This document shows, piece after piece, positions 25,634 through 34,526 of a stretch of 40,007 nt of DNA. Every line of letters starts with the position of its first letter. The stretch's first letter is position 1. Source of the stretch: Terriglobales bacterium (lineage in GTDB: Bacteria > Acidobacteriota > Terriglobia > Terriglobales > Acidobacteriaceae). The notes under the pieces were generated by a model that saw only the letters and a list, made by a program, of their open reading frames with translations, ran no database searches and was not told where the DNA came from. The DNA lies in assembly GCA_024281115.1 (NCBI GenBank), contig JAMXLI010000010.1, positions 1 through 40,007 on the forward strand, in the 5' to 3' direction. Position numbers and translations under genes: made by a program.

Positions 25634-28600
25634 TCAGCCGGGCACGACGTTGGACGCGGCTTCAGCGCCGGCCAGGTCTTCCAGGACGCCGCGCAGGCGC
25701 TGCAGCACCGCTTCCGGCTGGCTTTCCTTGAGAAAGAACTTCAACACGCCGGCCGGGGTGAACTGCGCGCCTTTTTGTGCCGAGACGAAGCGGGCGAGCT
25801 TCTCCGGCTCGACCACCGCAGCCGGGGTGAACCGGACGCTGACCAGGTCGCGCTTGCGTTCGATGCCAGCCACGCCCAGCCGGCCGCAAACCAGCTTGAG
25901 CGCGGCGTATTCGAGTAAGTTGCGTACCGGGGGCGGCGGCTCGCCGTAGCGGTCGAGGAGCTCGCCGCGCACGTCTTCCAGCTGGGCCTCGGTTTCCACC
26001 CCGGCAACACGCTTGTACATGCGCAGCCGCTGGTTTTCTTCCGGAATGTACTCGTTGGGAATGCGGATGTTGAGGCCAAGGTTGAGCTGAGTCTCCACTT
26101 CCTGCGGCGCCTGCTCACCCTTGATTTCGCGGACGGTGCGCTCGAGCATGGTGGTGTACAGCTCGAATCCGATGGCATCAATGTGCCCGCTCTGCTCGCC
26201 GCCAAGCATGTTGCCGGCGCCGCGCAATTCCAAATCCAGAGCGGCGATTTTGAAGCCCGCGCCCAGGTCGGAGAACTCCTTCAATGCCGCCAGCCGGCGC
26301 CGCGCCAAGGGCGTCAGCTCGGCTTCGGCCGGCACCAGCAGATACGCGTAGGCGCGCCGGTTGGAGCGACCCACCCGGCCGCGCAACTGGTACAGCTCCG
26401 ACAGGCCGTGGCGGTCGGCGCGGTTCACGATCATGGTGTTGCACAGCGGAATGTCGAGCCCGTTCTCGATGATGGTAGTGGCTACGAGAACGTCGGAGTG
26501 ATGGTGCATAAAGCTCATCATCACTTTCTCCAGCTCCCCTTCCGACATTTGCCCGTGCCCCACAATGACGCGCGCGCGCGGAACCAGTTCCTGAATCTTG
26601 GCGGCGATCTCGTAGATGGTCTCCACGCGGTTGTGGACGAAATACACCTGGCCGCCGCGGTCGAGTTCCTGTTCGATGGCTGCCTGGATCAGCTTCTCGT
26701 CCCAGGCGGCCACCACGGTCTGAATGGCCATCCGGTCTTTGGGGGGCGTCTCGATGACGCTCATGTCGCGGAGCCCAACCAGCGACATATGCATGGTGCG
26801 GGGGATGGGCGTGGCCGACATGGTCAGTACGTCCACCTCTTTTTTGAGTTGCTTCAGGCGTTCCTTGTGGCGCACGCCGAAGCGCTGTTCCTCGTCCACG
26901 ATCAGCAGCCCCAGGTCCGCGAACTTGACGTCCTGCGAGAGCAAGCGGTGCGTGCCGATGAGCACGTCGATCTTGCCGGCCTCCACGCGCTGCAGAATTT
27001 CCTTCTGCTGCCGGGAGGTGCGGAAGCGGCTGATCATCTCGATGGTGATAGGAAAAGCGGAGAAGCGCGACTTGAAGGTCTCGAAGTGCTGGAAAGCCAA
27101 CACGGTGGTTGGCGCCAGCACAGCCACCTGCTTGTTGTCGCCCACCGCCTTGAAGGCGGCGCGCATGGCAACTTCGGTCTTACCGTAGCCCACGTCGCCG
27201 CAGAGCAGACGGTCCATGGGCTGGCGGCTTTCCATGTCGCGCTTGACGTCGGCGATGGCCAGGTTCTGGTCGTCGGTTTCCTGGTGCTCGAAAGCGTCTT
27301 CGAATTCGCGCTGCCACTCGGTATCGGCCGGAAAGGAGTGCCCGGAGGCCATCTTGCGCTCCGCGTAGAGCTTGAGCAGTTCGTCGGCCATGTCCTTCAT
27401 GGCCTTCTTCACGCGCGCCTTGGTCTTGGCCCACTGCGCCGTGCCCAGGCGGTTCAACACCGGCCGTGCGCCTTCGGCCGAGCGATATTTCTGCACCAGG
27501 TCCAGGCGGGTGAGGGGCACGTAGAGCTTCGCGCCCTCGGCATACTCCAGGATCATGAACTCGGCCGTGCCGCCATCTTGCGCAATCTCCCGCAGCCCCT
27601 GGTACTGCCCGATGCCGTGCTCGACATGCACCACGTAATCGCCGGCCGCAAGGTCGCGGAAATCGGACAGAAACGCGGAGACCTTCGACTTCTGCCGCGC
27701 CGGACGCGTGAGAACGGCATCCGATTCGTCGAACAGATCGCGCGTACCAAAGATGGCGATGCGAGCTTCGGGGATGGCGGTCCCATCGGGCACGTAGGCG
27801 CGCACCAGCAGCGCTGCGCCCATCTCGGTGGCGAAGTACGTGGTCTCGTCAACATAACTCTCGCCGCCGGGGCGTACCTGCATACCCAGGCGATAGGGCA
27901 CCTGGTACTCAGTAAAGATGTCGGCCAGGCGTTCCAGTTCGCCGGTATTGGCGGCGGCGAACATCACCTGAACGCCTTCGGCGGCAAGTTTCTTGACTTC
28001 CTCCACCATGGCGGGAACAGATCCATGAAAGCGGGAGGTGGGCTGCGCCTGCAGGGTCAGGGCTTCGTCGCCGGGCGCGCCCAGGCCGAGCTGTTCCAGC
28101 TCCAGGCGGGGCAGCGCGGATAGCCGGTTGCGCCACTCGTCGGGTGGAAAGTACAGGTGCTCGGGCCGCACCAGGTTGCCGATACCACTGCGCTCGTGCA
28201 CCTGCTGCAGGCGATCCCAGAAATCGTCAGCCGCGGAGGCCAGGGCGGCGGGCTCGTCCAGCACCACGGCGGCTCGTCCCAGCAGTTCGAAGATGCTTTG
28301 CGAGGCGCCCGCCACCGGGGCATAAAACTCCCAGCCGGGGAAAACATTGACCCCGCCGGCGCGCACCATCTCTTCCACCGTCTGCTGCGCTCCGGCGATG
28401 CGCTGCCCGGAAAGCCGGGCGTGAATGGCGCCGAGGATCTCCTCGGTCACCGGCGTTTCGGTGAGGGGCAGGAGTACGGCTTCGTCCAGCGGGGTAGCAG
28501 AACGCTGGGTGGCCGGATCGAACTTTCGGATGGTCTCCACCTGGTCGCCAAACAACTCGATGCGCACCGGACGGTCGGCCTCGGGAGAGTACACGTCCAG

Positions 28601-29173
28601 AATGCCTCCGCGTTGCGCGTACTCGCCGGGCATTTCGACCACATCCGTGTGGCTGTATCCGGTGCTGTTCAAGTGGCGGACCAACGCTTCGGGATCCAGA
28701 GACTCGCCGCGCCGGACCACGCTCGCCAGCGCCGCATAAAAATCGGCCGAACGCAGGCGGACAGCGGTGGCCGGGACAGGCGAGACCACGATCGAAGCCG
28801 AGCCTGTGGCAATCTTCCACAGCGCCGCTGCGCGTTCCTCCTGGATTTCCGGATGGGGAGAGAGATTCTGGAAGGGCAGCACGTCGCGCGAAGGCAGCTT
28901 GACCACCGTATCGGGCGAAGCCGCGCCCGTCAGTTCGCAGAAGGACTGCAGGACGGGCAGCATCTCCTCGGCGGCTCGATTGTCGGCAACGATGACCAGG
29001 ATGGGCTTGCCGACTACGCCTTCCTGCAAAGCAATGAGCAGGTTTTTGGCTGCGGGGGTGAGGCCGGAAACACTGATCCGCCCCGTGCCCTCCTTCAGGT
29101 GGGAGGCTGCACGTCGGACGGTGGGGAGCTTTTCCACGTCCGCGAAGAACTCGCGGACGAACGGTAACAGCAT
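25634..29173 (-). CDS. mfd: Transcription-repair coupling factor
   Basis: A full-length 1179-residue Mfd, the ATP-driven translocase that removes RNA polymerase stalled at DNA damage and recruits UvrA. Seen in order: the UvrB-like N-terminal modules (about 1-360), the CarD-like RNA polymerase interaction domain around AGDYVVHVEHGIGQYQGL, the Walker A GDVGYGKTE (Lys665), the Walker B DEEQ (Asp760), motif SATPIPRTMHMSL, the TRG/helicase block VLVATTIIENGLDIP and QLRGRVGRS, and the C-terminal autoinhibitory domain. All key residues are present. Start ATG at 29173. A minus-strand TGATACAAT extended -10 lies only 10 nt upstream, so the leader may be very short. Confidence 0.97.
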   Translation of the reverse strand: MLLPFVREFFADVEKLPTVRRAASHLKEGTGRISVSGLTPAAKNLLIALQEGVVGKPILVIVADNRAAEEMLPVLQSFCELTGAASPDTVVKLPSRDVLPFQNLSPHPEIQEERAAALWKIATGSASIVVSPVPATAVRLRSADFYAALASVVRRGESLDPEALVRHLNSTGYSHTDVVEMPGEYAQRGGILDVYSPEADRPVRIELFGDQVETIRKFDPATQRSATPLDEAVLLPLTETPVTEEILGAIHARLSGQRIAGAQQTVEEMVRAGGVNVFPGWEFYAPVAGASQSIFELLGRAAVVLDEPAALASAADDFWDRLQQVHERSGIGNLVRPEHLYFPPDEWRNRLSALPRLELEQLGLGAPGDEALTLQAQPTSRFHGSVPAMVEEVKKLAAEGVQVMFAAANTGELERLADIFTEYQVPYRLGMQVRPGGESYVDETTYFATEMGAALLVRAYVPDGTAIPEARIAIFGTRDLFDESDAVLTRPARQKSKVSAFLSDFRDLAAGDYVVHVEHGIGQYQGLREIAQDGGTAEFMILEYAEGAKLYVPLTRLDLVQKYRSAEGARPVLNRLGTAQWAKTKARVKKAMKDMADELLKLYAERKMASGHSFPADTEWQREFEDAFEHQETDDQNLAIADVKRDMESRQPMDRLLCGDVGYGKTEVAMRAAFKAVGDNKQVAVLAPTTVLAFQHFETFKSRFSAFPITIEMISRFRTSRQQKEILQRVEAGKIDVLIGTHRLLSQDVKFADLGLLIVDEEQRFGVRHKERLKQLKKEVDVLTMSATPIPRTMHMSLVGLRDMSVIETPPKDRMAIQTVVAAWDEKLIQAAIEQELDRGGQVYFVHNRVETIYEIAAKIQELVPRARVIVGHGQMSEGELEKVMMSFMHHHSDVLVATTIIENGLDIPLCNTMIVNRADRHGLSELYQLRGRVGRSNRRAYAYLLVPAEAELTPLARRRLAALKEFSDLGAGFKIAALDLELRGAGNMLGGEQSGHIDAIGFELYTTMLERTVREIKGEQAPQEVETQLNLGLNIRIPNEYIPEENQRLRMYKRVAGVETEAQLEDVRGELLDRYGEPPPPVRNLLEYAALKLVCGRLGVAGIERKRDLVSVRFTPAAVVEPEKLARFVSAQKGAQFTPAGVLKFFLKESQPEAVLQRLRGVLEDLAGAEAASNVVPG

Positions 29174-29182
29174 TGCCTTTCG

Positions 29183-29191
29183 ATTGTATCA
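29183..29191 (-). promoter_or_regulatory. Candidate extended -10 promoter of mfd
   Basis: The minus strand reads TGATACAAT (29191-29183). It is 10 nt upstream of the mfd ATG, so a transcript from it would be almost leaderless. Alternatively mfd is read through from the upstream gene, 51 nt away. Confidence 0.3.
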
Positions 29192-29224
29192 GCCCAATGA
29201 AGGGCAGTGGCCGGGCGCCGCGAG

Positions 29225-30070
29225 TCAGCTGCGCAGGATGGGACGAGTGAGGCAGGTCGGGCCGCCGCCGCCATTGATGCCGATCTCCGACGCGGGGAAG
29301 GTGCGAACCTCGAAACCGGCGTGGCGGAGGCGTGCGTTCGTCTCCGCGTTCTCCTCGATTGCAAGCAGGCGGCCTTTGCCGAGGGAGAGCACATTGCAAG
29401 CCAGGGTGGCGCGCTCGGCAGGATCAATTTCCACGAACCTGTATCCGCGCTCGCGCAGCACCTCCACCGTTTCCACCGCCAGCCAGGGCAGATCCACCAA
29501 CGCGGTGCGCTCGTCCAGCAAGCTGACCAGCGACATCAGGTGCAGGCAGGAGCCCGGTCCGGCGGAATGCGGGAGAGGAGCTGAGAGCACCTCGATTTCC
29601 AGCGGTCTCAGCATGGTGCGCAACTGCAGGATGCCGGCGGCGTTTGTACGATACCCGCGGCCCACCAGGAGCGTGCGCGCATCCAGCCACACCATGTCGC
29701 CCGACTCGGCCGTTCCCGGGAGCTGAATTTCGCCGAGAACAGGAATCCCGAGCTTCTCGTACGCGCGCCGGTGCGCGTACGGCTCGCCAGTGCGGCAGGC
29801 CTTGCCCATGTTCATGCAGACCGCGCCGGCGTCGGTGATGAGCGAAGCATCGTGCGCGTACACGGCGTCGGCAGAGAGGCCGTCAAAGTCCTCGAGTTGC
29901 ACAAGTTCGGCTCCGGCGGCATGCAAGTGCTCGCATAGAACATCATGCTGGCGCTGGGCCGTTCCGCACTCAGGCGGCCGCAGGTACGACATCTTTCGCC
30001 AATCGGCGGCATGACACCACCCGGCGGTCTGCGGAGAACACACCAGGACGCGCCGCAGTTCGCCCACCAT
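29225..30070 (-). CDS. Arginine deiminase / DDAH-fold guanidino-modifying enzyme
   Basis: A protein of 281 residues from the ATG at 30070 (292 if the ATG at 30103 is used) with the alpha/beta-propeller fold of the amidinotransferase superfamily. Seen (numbers from the longer start): Asp85 in YAHDASLITD, ESGDMVWLD (133-141), the catalytic His188 in SCLHLMSLVS, ERGYRFVEI, and the catalytic nucleophile Cys284 in GGGGPTCLTRP near the C-terminus. This Cys/His/acid set is that of dimethylarginine dimethylaminohydrolase and arginine deiminases. The short ESGD and the absence of a long ADI insertion favour DDAH-like or another single-domain hydrolase; the substrate is not provable. A perfect 17-nt inverted repeat sits just 5' of the ATG at 30070. 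Confidence 0.88.
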   Translation of the reverse strand: MVGELRRVLVCSPQTAGWCHAADWRKMSYLRPPECGTAQRQHDVLCEHLHAAGAELVQLEDFDGLSADAVYAHDASLITDAGAVCMNMGKACRTGEPYAHRRAYEKLGIPVLGEIQLPGTAESGDMVWLDARTLLVGRGYRTNAAGILQLRTMLRPLEIEVLSAPLPHSAGPGSCLHLMSLVSLLDERTALVDLPWLAVETVEVLRERGYRFVEIDPAERATLACNVLSLGKGRLLAIEENAETNARLRHAGFEVRTFPASEIGINGGGGPTCLTRPILRS

Positions 30071-30087
30071 GCTTTGGCCGCCAAAGC
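30071..30087 (-). promoter_or_regulatory. Perfect inverted repeat at the start of the DDAH-fold gene
   Basis: On the minus strand GCTTTGG-CGG-CCAAAGC spans 30087-30071 and ends one base before the ATG at 30070, separating it from a GAGGAG motif. If the upstream ATG (30103) is the true start, it lies in coding sequence instead. Confidence 0.4.
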
Positions 30088-30160
30088 TCCTCGTTGAAGG
30101 CATCCGTCACCTGATTGGAAAATCCGGGAGGTTGAAAAAGCGCAACCTGCCGCCGCGCTG

Positions 30161-30178
30161 GCAATCTAAAAGGATTGC
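30161..30178 (+). promoter_or_regulatory. Hairpin over the ribosome-binding site of the DUF427 gene
   Basis: GCAATC (30161-30166) pairs with GATTGC (30173-30178) around TAAAAG. The AAAAGGA Shine-Dalgarno (30168-30174) lies in the loop and stem, one to two bases before the ATG at 30180. Confidence 0.4.
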
Positions 30179-30179
30179 T

Positions 30180-30464
30180 ATGGCAAAGGCAACCTGGAAT
30201 GGAGCCGTGCTGGCTGAGTCGGACCAGACGGTCGAGGTAGAAGGCAACCAGTATTTTCCGGCAGAGGCGGTGCGCCGCGAATATTTGAAGCCCAGCAGCC
30301 ACCAGACAGTGTGCCCGTGGAAAGGCACGGCCAGCTACTATGACGTGGAAGTGAACGGCCGGCGCAATGCCAACGCGGCCTGGTATTATCCGCAGCCCAA
30401 AGCCGCGGCCAGCCAGATCAAGGACCGGATCGCTTTCTGGAAGGGCGTCGAGGTCGTAAAGTAG
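30180..30464 (+). CDS. DUF427 protein
   Basis: A 94-residue DUF427 (PF04248) protein. Seen: MAKATWNGAVLAESDQT, VEVEGNQYFPAEAV, the signature HQTVCPWKGTASYYDVEV with a conserved CPWKG, and NAAWYYPQPKAAASQIKDRIAFW. The ATG at 30180 follows AAAAGGA. DUF427 proteins are small mostly-beta proteins of unknown biochemical role, often in stress or nitrogen contexts. Its last 47 bases overlap the 3' end of the convergent FRG gene. Confidence 0.92.
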   Translation: MAKATWNGAVLAESDQTVEVEGNQYFPAEAVRREYLKPSSHQTVCPWKGTASYYDVEVNGRRNANAAWYYPQPKAAASQIKDRIAFWKGVEVVK

Positions 30465-31290
30465 CTCGCTGACGGCGAGTCGCGCGCGCCGGCAGCTCCG
30501 GTCGGACGATGGGCATGTAGTGCCGCCGCAGCCAGCGTCCAAGGCCGTCGAGGCCGGGGAACAGCACGCGCTCGGTAATGTTGGCCTGGTCCAGCTTGTC
30601 ACGCACCTCCCACTTCAGGTCGGCGGGAATAATGATGCGCCGCGCCAGGTCCGCGCGCTGGCGCAGAAGCCATTCGTCCAGTCTTGCGGAGGGGCTCGAC
30701 ATCATGGAAAAGAGCGCGAACTGGTTGACAATGCGGTCGTCCAGCGAGGGCGGCTCAAAGAACAGGGCGAAATCGCGGCGCGCCAGGCGCTCCAGGTCGC
30801 GCAGCGTGCGCGCGCTCTCGGCCAGCATTTCCACTGTAAAGGCATTGGAGCGTTCCCGGCTGAGGATGCTGCGCAGCTTGCGCGGCAGCGCTTGGTGCAC
30901 CTGGACATAATTCACACACCACACCACAGCGTCCAGATCAAAGGTGTCAACGTCCTCGGTGGCGAAGTGCAGCGCCACATAAGGGGAATACGTCCAGTCC
31001 AGCAGGCGCGTAGGGACGCCGTGATGCTGCGCCATGGCCAGCCAGTTCCACTCGGAATTGTCAGTGGTGGAATCCTGGCGGGCGTACTTCTTGAAATTGC
31101 GCAGCAGATGCGCCTCCAGCTCGTGAAAGTTGCCGCCCAGGCGCATCAGGGTGGTGGTCAGATCCTGGCGCGCCACCGTCATTCCGCGATACACGTAGTC
31201 GGATCGGAAGCGGCGGAGCTGCGGATTCCAGGTGTTCTCGTAGAGCTGGCTGTTCAGCTCTTCCCAGTTGGATACACGCACGTCCGGCAC
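30418..31290 (-). CDS. FRG domain protein
   Basis: A 290-residue protein with an FRG domain (PF08867). Seen: VSNWEELNSQLYEN at the N-terminus, VYRGM (33-37), and the core block WLAMAQHHGVPTRLLDWTYSPYVALHFA (two pieces: AQHHGVPTRLLDWT at 87-100, and YSPYVALHFA). The start is GTG at 31290, with AGGAG five bases upstream. The C-terminal 26 residues are very Arg/Lys-rich and are encoded antisense to the DUF427 gene, so the end may be recent read-through. FRG proteins are of uncertain function; some are linked to phage defence or toxin loci (family knowledge). It follows the porin gene by 40 nt on the same strand. Confidence 0.88.
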   Translation of the reverse strand: MPDVRVSNWEELNSQLYENTWNPQLRRFRSDYVYRGMTVARQDLTTTLMRLGGNFHELEAHLLRNFKKYARQDSTTDNSEWNWLAMAQHHGVPTRLLDWTYSPYVALHFATEDVDTFDLDAVVWCVNYVQVHQALPRKLRSILSRERSNAFTVEMLAESARTLRDLERLARRDFALFFEPPSLDDRIVNQFALFSMMSSPSARLDEWLLRQRADLARRIIIPADLKWEVRDKLDQANITERVLFPGLDGLGRWLRRHYMPIVRPELPARATRRQRATLRPRRPSRKRSGP

Positions 31291-31330
31291 GATGGCTCCT
31301 GACTGGTTCCCGCGGTTACGCGGGCAAGGC

Positions 31331-32752
31331 TCACAAATCCAAATGGATGCGAATTGCCGGCACCACGACCGGTCCGCGGGCGCGATTGTACCCGGGATTG
31401 TTCACGTGTTGCAGGTCGAAACCGGCGTACAGCCCGCGCCAAAGGTGCAGGTTGTAGTAGCCCTCCTCGATGGTCTCGCGGCCGTAATCCAGCGCGCCGT
31501 CACCCAGGAGGAAGCCGCGCCCTCCCAGGCCGAGATACTGCTGGTGGACGCGCGAAATGCCATTCGAAACCAACACCGCGCCGGCTTTGTCCAGGCTTCT
31601 TCCCCAGCGCGTGCCGCGATAATCGCCGCCGAACTCCCAGGTCTGGTCCACCTCGGTGTAGGCATAGGATTCGTGCTGGCCTTCGTTCCAGCCCCAGCGG
31701 CCAAACAGCCGCAGCTGCGCGGTCAACGCCTGCTCCAGGTTCAGGCCGAAACCATACTTCACGGCTATATCCAGCGGGTGCGCAGTGATATCGGGAAGAG
31801 TGGTGCGGTGGGCGCGGAAATCTGCGATAGCGTCGCCGTATGCGCCCATGTTGGCGTGATTGACGAAGGCGAGCAGGCGTAGGGCCGACGGGCGGTCCGC
31901 CACGAGCTTGGGATAAAGGTCGAGCTCGAGATTCTCCGCACGGGCGCGCCGGAGGTTCCATTGCAGGTGTTGCCCGTTGGCCACGGTGGGCATCAGCGAC
32001 TCGGCAAAGCGCACGCCCCAGTTGTGGTCCTCGAAATCGAGCAGCACGCCAAAGGTGTAGCCGCGCGTGTCGGCGGCATAATCGTAGGCGCCATTGTTGT
32101 CCACCGTCCAGTTCATGAACTGCAGGTGGCTGTCGCTGCCGGCATTGTTGAGATCAAAGAAGTCCGCCATGCTGAACTTGCCGGCGCGCAGCTCGAAGCG
32201 GCGGGCCGGCAGCCGGGTCGCGAGCGCCAGCGGGCCGCGCTGCGCCTCCTGCGAATCGCTGCTGAGCGCGATTACGTGGTGAATCATGGCGCGCGCGAGA
32301 TAGGGCGAGCGCCCCAGGTCGGGATTGCGCACCACGTCCAGGTTCGTGAATCCGGCGAGGCCGAGGGCATCGCTGATGCCGCGGCCGCCCGCGCTCTCCA
32401 CATCCACCAGGATCTCGGTTTGCGGGCCCAGTTGCAGCCCGGTGAACAGCGTCAGCACCTCGGAGGTACGCCACTCCGCTTTGGGCTGCAAGCTGTTCCG
32501 GCCCGAGTAGAGCGCGGGGAACGAAGGGTGCCCCTGGGAGATAACGTTGATTTGTCCCGCGACATACCAGGGGGGGGAGTCGGGGTGCGAAAACATGGTG
32601 GTAAGGGGAGCGGGCTCTTCGCTTGCGGGGCCGCTGGTGGAAGCGGGCGGCGGCGCGTCCTGAGCGTAAGAAATTTGGAGCGATGCCAGCACAACCGCAA
32701 CCAGGATCCACGGCGCGTGCCGTGACGAGAAGAGCGCGCAGCCACTTCCCAC
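31331..32752 (-). CDS. OprB-type carbohydrate-selective porin
   Basis: A 473-residue predicted outer-membrane beta-barrel. It starts at GTG 32752, with a hydrophobic signal (about 13-30, ending ISYAQ), then a proline-rich linker and WYVAGQINVISQGHPSF. Repeated amphipathic strands end in a terminal IHLDL. Diagnostic blocks include GISDALGLAGFTNLDVVRNP, RFELRAGKFSMADFFDLN, YGFGLNLEQAL and DLQHVNNPGYNRARGPV, all typical of OprB. It should let small sugars or anions cross the outer membrane. The aminotransferase stop (32755) is two bases upstream, so the two are translationally coupled. Confidence 0.9.
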   Translation of the reverse strand: MGSGCALFSSRHAPWILVAVVLASLQISYAQDAPPPASTSGPASEEPAPLTTMFSHPDSPPWYVAGQINVISQGHPSFPALYSGRNSLQPKAEWRTSEVLTLFTGLQLGPQTEILVDVESAGGRGISDALGLAGFTNLDVVRNPDLGRSPYLARAMIHHVIALSSDSQEAQRGPLALATRLPARRFELRAGKFSMADFFDLNNAGSDSHLQFMNWTVDNNGAYDYAADTRGYTFGVLLDFEDHNWGVRFAESLMPTVANGQHLQWNLRRARAENLELDLYPKLVADRPSALRLLAFVNHANMGAYGDAIADFRAHRTTLPDITAHPLDIAVKYGFGLNLEQALTAQLRLFGRWGWNEGQHESYAYTEVDQTWEFGGDYRGTRWGRSLDKAGAVLVSNGISRVHQQYLGLGGRGFLLGDGALDYGRETIEEGYYNLHLWRGLYAGFDLQHVNNPGYNRARGPVVVPAIRIHLDL

Positions 32753-32754
32753 GG

Positions 32755-34128
32755 CTATGGCAGCAGCTCCGCGACGGCTTCGCGGAACACCCGCGTGTGC
32801 TGGTCCACATCGGCCGCGGTGGTGGCCGGCGACATCAGCGCCATATTGTGAAACGGCGTCAGCAAAATCCCGCGGTTCAGGGCATACAGGTGCATGAAGC
32901 GCTCCAGTTCGAAATCCATCGCGGCGGCAGCCTGAGCGCCATTGCGGGGACGTTCCGCGGTGAACAGATATTCGGCGCGGCAGCCGAGACGGGTTACATG
33001 CCAGGGCACGCTGAACTCAGCGATGGCGGCCTCCACGCCGGAGGTGAACCGCTCCGCCAGCGGGACCATATGCGCGAAAGCCGCGGGGGTGAGCACGCGC
33101 TCCAGCGTGGCGCGCATGGCAGCCAGCGACAGTGCGTTTCCCGCCAAGGTTCCGCCAATGCCGCCGGTGTCGCAGTCCTCGACCTTGATGCGCTGGAGAA
33201 TGCGCTCACCCACTTCCTGAGTAAAACCGTAAGTGGCGGCGGGCAGGCCGCTGGCCAGGGGCTTGCCCAGCACAAAGAAGTCGGGCTCAAGTTCGTGCTC
33301 GCGGGTGAACCCGCCTGGCCCGGCGCATATGGTGTGGGTCTCGTCCACGATGAGGAGGGTACCGTGCTTGCGGGTCAGCGAACGCAGGGCCTGGTGGTAC
33401 CCAGGATCAGGATGCACGATGCCAACATTGGTCATGGCGGGCTCGCACAATACGCAGGCGATCTCATGAGACGCCAGCTCCTTTTCCAAGGCATCCACAT
33501 CGTTGAACTCAACCACGCGCGTGGTGACAGCGGGATTTACAGGAGGGCCGATGTTCCCGCGGCGGGGCGCGGGCGCTCCGTCTTTTAGGGTGATGAAGCT
33601 TTCGTCCACCGTGCCGTGATAGCAGTAGTTGAAAACCAGCACCAGCTTGCGTTGCGTGACCTCGCGCGCCAGCCGGATGGAAAAACGATTGGCGTCGGTA
33701 GCAGTCAGGCAGAATTGCCAGTAGGGCAGGCGGAAGCGCCGCTGCAACTCTTCCCCCACCCAGATAGCGTTCTCAGTCGGCAGCATGAAGGTGATGCCGC
33801 GTGCCGCCTGGTCGGCGATGGCGCGCAATGCTGGTTCAGGCGAATGACCGGTCATCGCGCCGGTGTCGCCCAGGCACAAGTCCACGTACTCGTGGCCATC
33901 CACGTCGGTAAAGCGGGCGCCCCGCGCCTCCGCCACGAACACAGGGAACGCTCCCGCCCACTTGGCCATCCAGTTCATGGGCACGCCGCCCAACAGCGAT
34001 TGCCGGGCGCGCTCAAACAGCGCCTTCGATTTGGGGTGGGTAGCGGCAAAGCGCTCTTCTTCGCGCCGCATCAGCGACCTCAGCCGCACGCGGTCGAGCG
34101 ACTCTTCCCTGCTTGTGGCGGTTTTCAT
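32755..34128 (-). CDS. Class III PLP aminotransferase (glutamate-1-semialdehyde-like)
   Basis: A 457-residue PLP enzyme starting at ATG 34128, which has AGGGAG upstream; a longer frame exists but lacks family similarity. Seen: GGVPMNWM, DVDGHEYVDLCLGDTGAM, FCLTATDANRFSIRLAREVT (the SGTEA-type block altered to LTATDAN), FNYCYHGTVDE, Asp262 in LLIVDETHT (pyridine-N contact), and Lys289 in VLGKPLASGLP (Schiff base). It looks like an aminotransferase or aminomutase of the HemL/omega-transaminase type, but the changed TATDAN block argues against true HemL. The downstream partners are a porin and an FRG gene. Substrate unknown. Confidence 0.88.
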   Translation of the reverse strand: MKTATSREESLDRVRLRSLMRREEERFAATHPKSKALFERARQSLLGGVPMNWMAKWAGAFPVFVAEARGARFTDVDGHEYVDLCLGDTGAMTGHSPEPALRAIADQAARGITFMLPTENAIWVGEELQRRFRLPYWQFCLTATDANRFSIRLAREVTQRKLVLVFNYCYHGTVDESFITLKDGAPAPRRGNIGPPVNPAVTTRVVEFNDVDALEKELASHEIACVLCEPAMTNVGIVHPDPGYHQALRSLTRKHGTLLIVDETHTICAGPGGFTREHELEPDFFVLGKPLASGLPAATYGFTQEVGERILQRIKVEDCDTGGIGGTLAGNALSLAAMRATLERVLTPAAFAHMVPLAERFTSGVEAAIAEFSVPWHVTRLGCRAEYLFTAERPRNGAQAAAAMDFELERFMHLYALNRGILLTPFHNMALMSPATTAADVDQHTRVFREAVAELLP

Positions 34129-34437
34129 ACGAGCTCCCTGGGGCCAGGCGGACGCGACGATCTTCCAGCCGGGACCTGCAAGTCCGAGACCCGGCCGCAT
34201 CGGACCCGGGACATTGTAATCGCGCGGCGTTCGCACCCCCAACGATGAGCGTCATTTTGTCGCACCGCGACTTCGGGTGCGCTCCTGAACTGCATGGCCG
34301 AAGGCCTGGGTCCGTTGTGCGCACGTACGCGTGCCTGAAGGCCCACTCTTCCCCCGTTCGCCAGCGTCGAAGAAATTAGAGCCGAATTGCGCCCCAAGGT
34401 GAAGAGCGGGCGCTTTAGCGCCGCGTGGCCTCGCAGA
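34129..34437. other. Intergenic stretch with weak promoter, no gene seen
   Basis: This is the main part of the 398-nt gap between the aminotransferase start and the DNA glycosylase. A minus-strand candidate promoter, TTGGGG (34242-34237) and TACAAT (34218-34213), 18 nt apart, might drive the aminotransferase. Plus-strand frames here have no motif. Confidence 0.4.
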
Positions 34438-34474
34438 CAAAAAACGGACAGCCGGGGCGCAGGTCCGGCTGTCC
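34438..34474 (-). terminator. Intrinsic terminator of the DNA glycosylase gene
   Basis: On the minus strand GGACAGCCGG (34474-34465) pairs perfectly with CCGGCTGTCC (34455-34446) around a nine-base loop, followed by a six-T run (34444-34439). It lies 52 nt past the glycosylase stop. Confidence 0.85.
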
Positions 34475-34526
34475 TATCTCCGGGTGGAGTACACGTCCTG
34501 AGTGGGTCAACAGTAGCGTTGCCGTG

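Noticed and set aside
26183-28123. 646-codon plus-strand open frame inside mfd
   Set aside because: Antisense shadow; mfd on the other strand has every expected motif.
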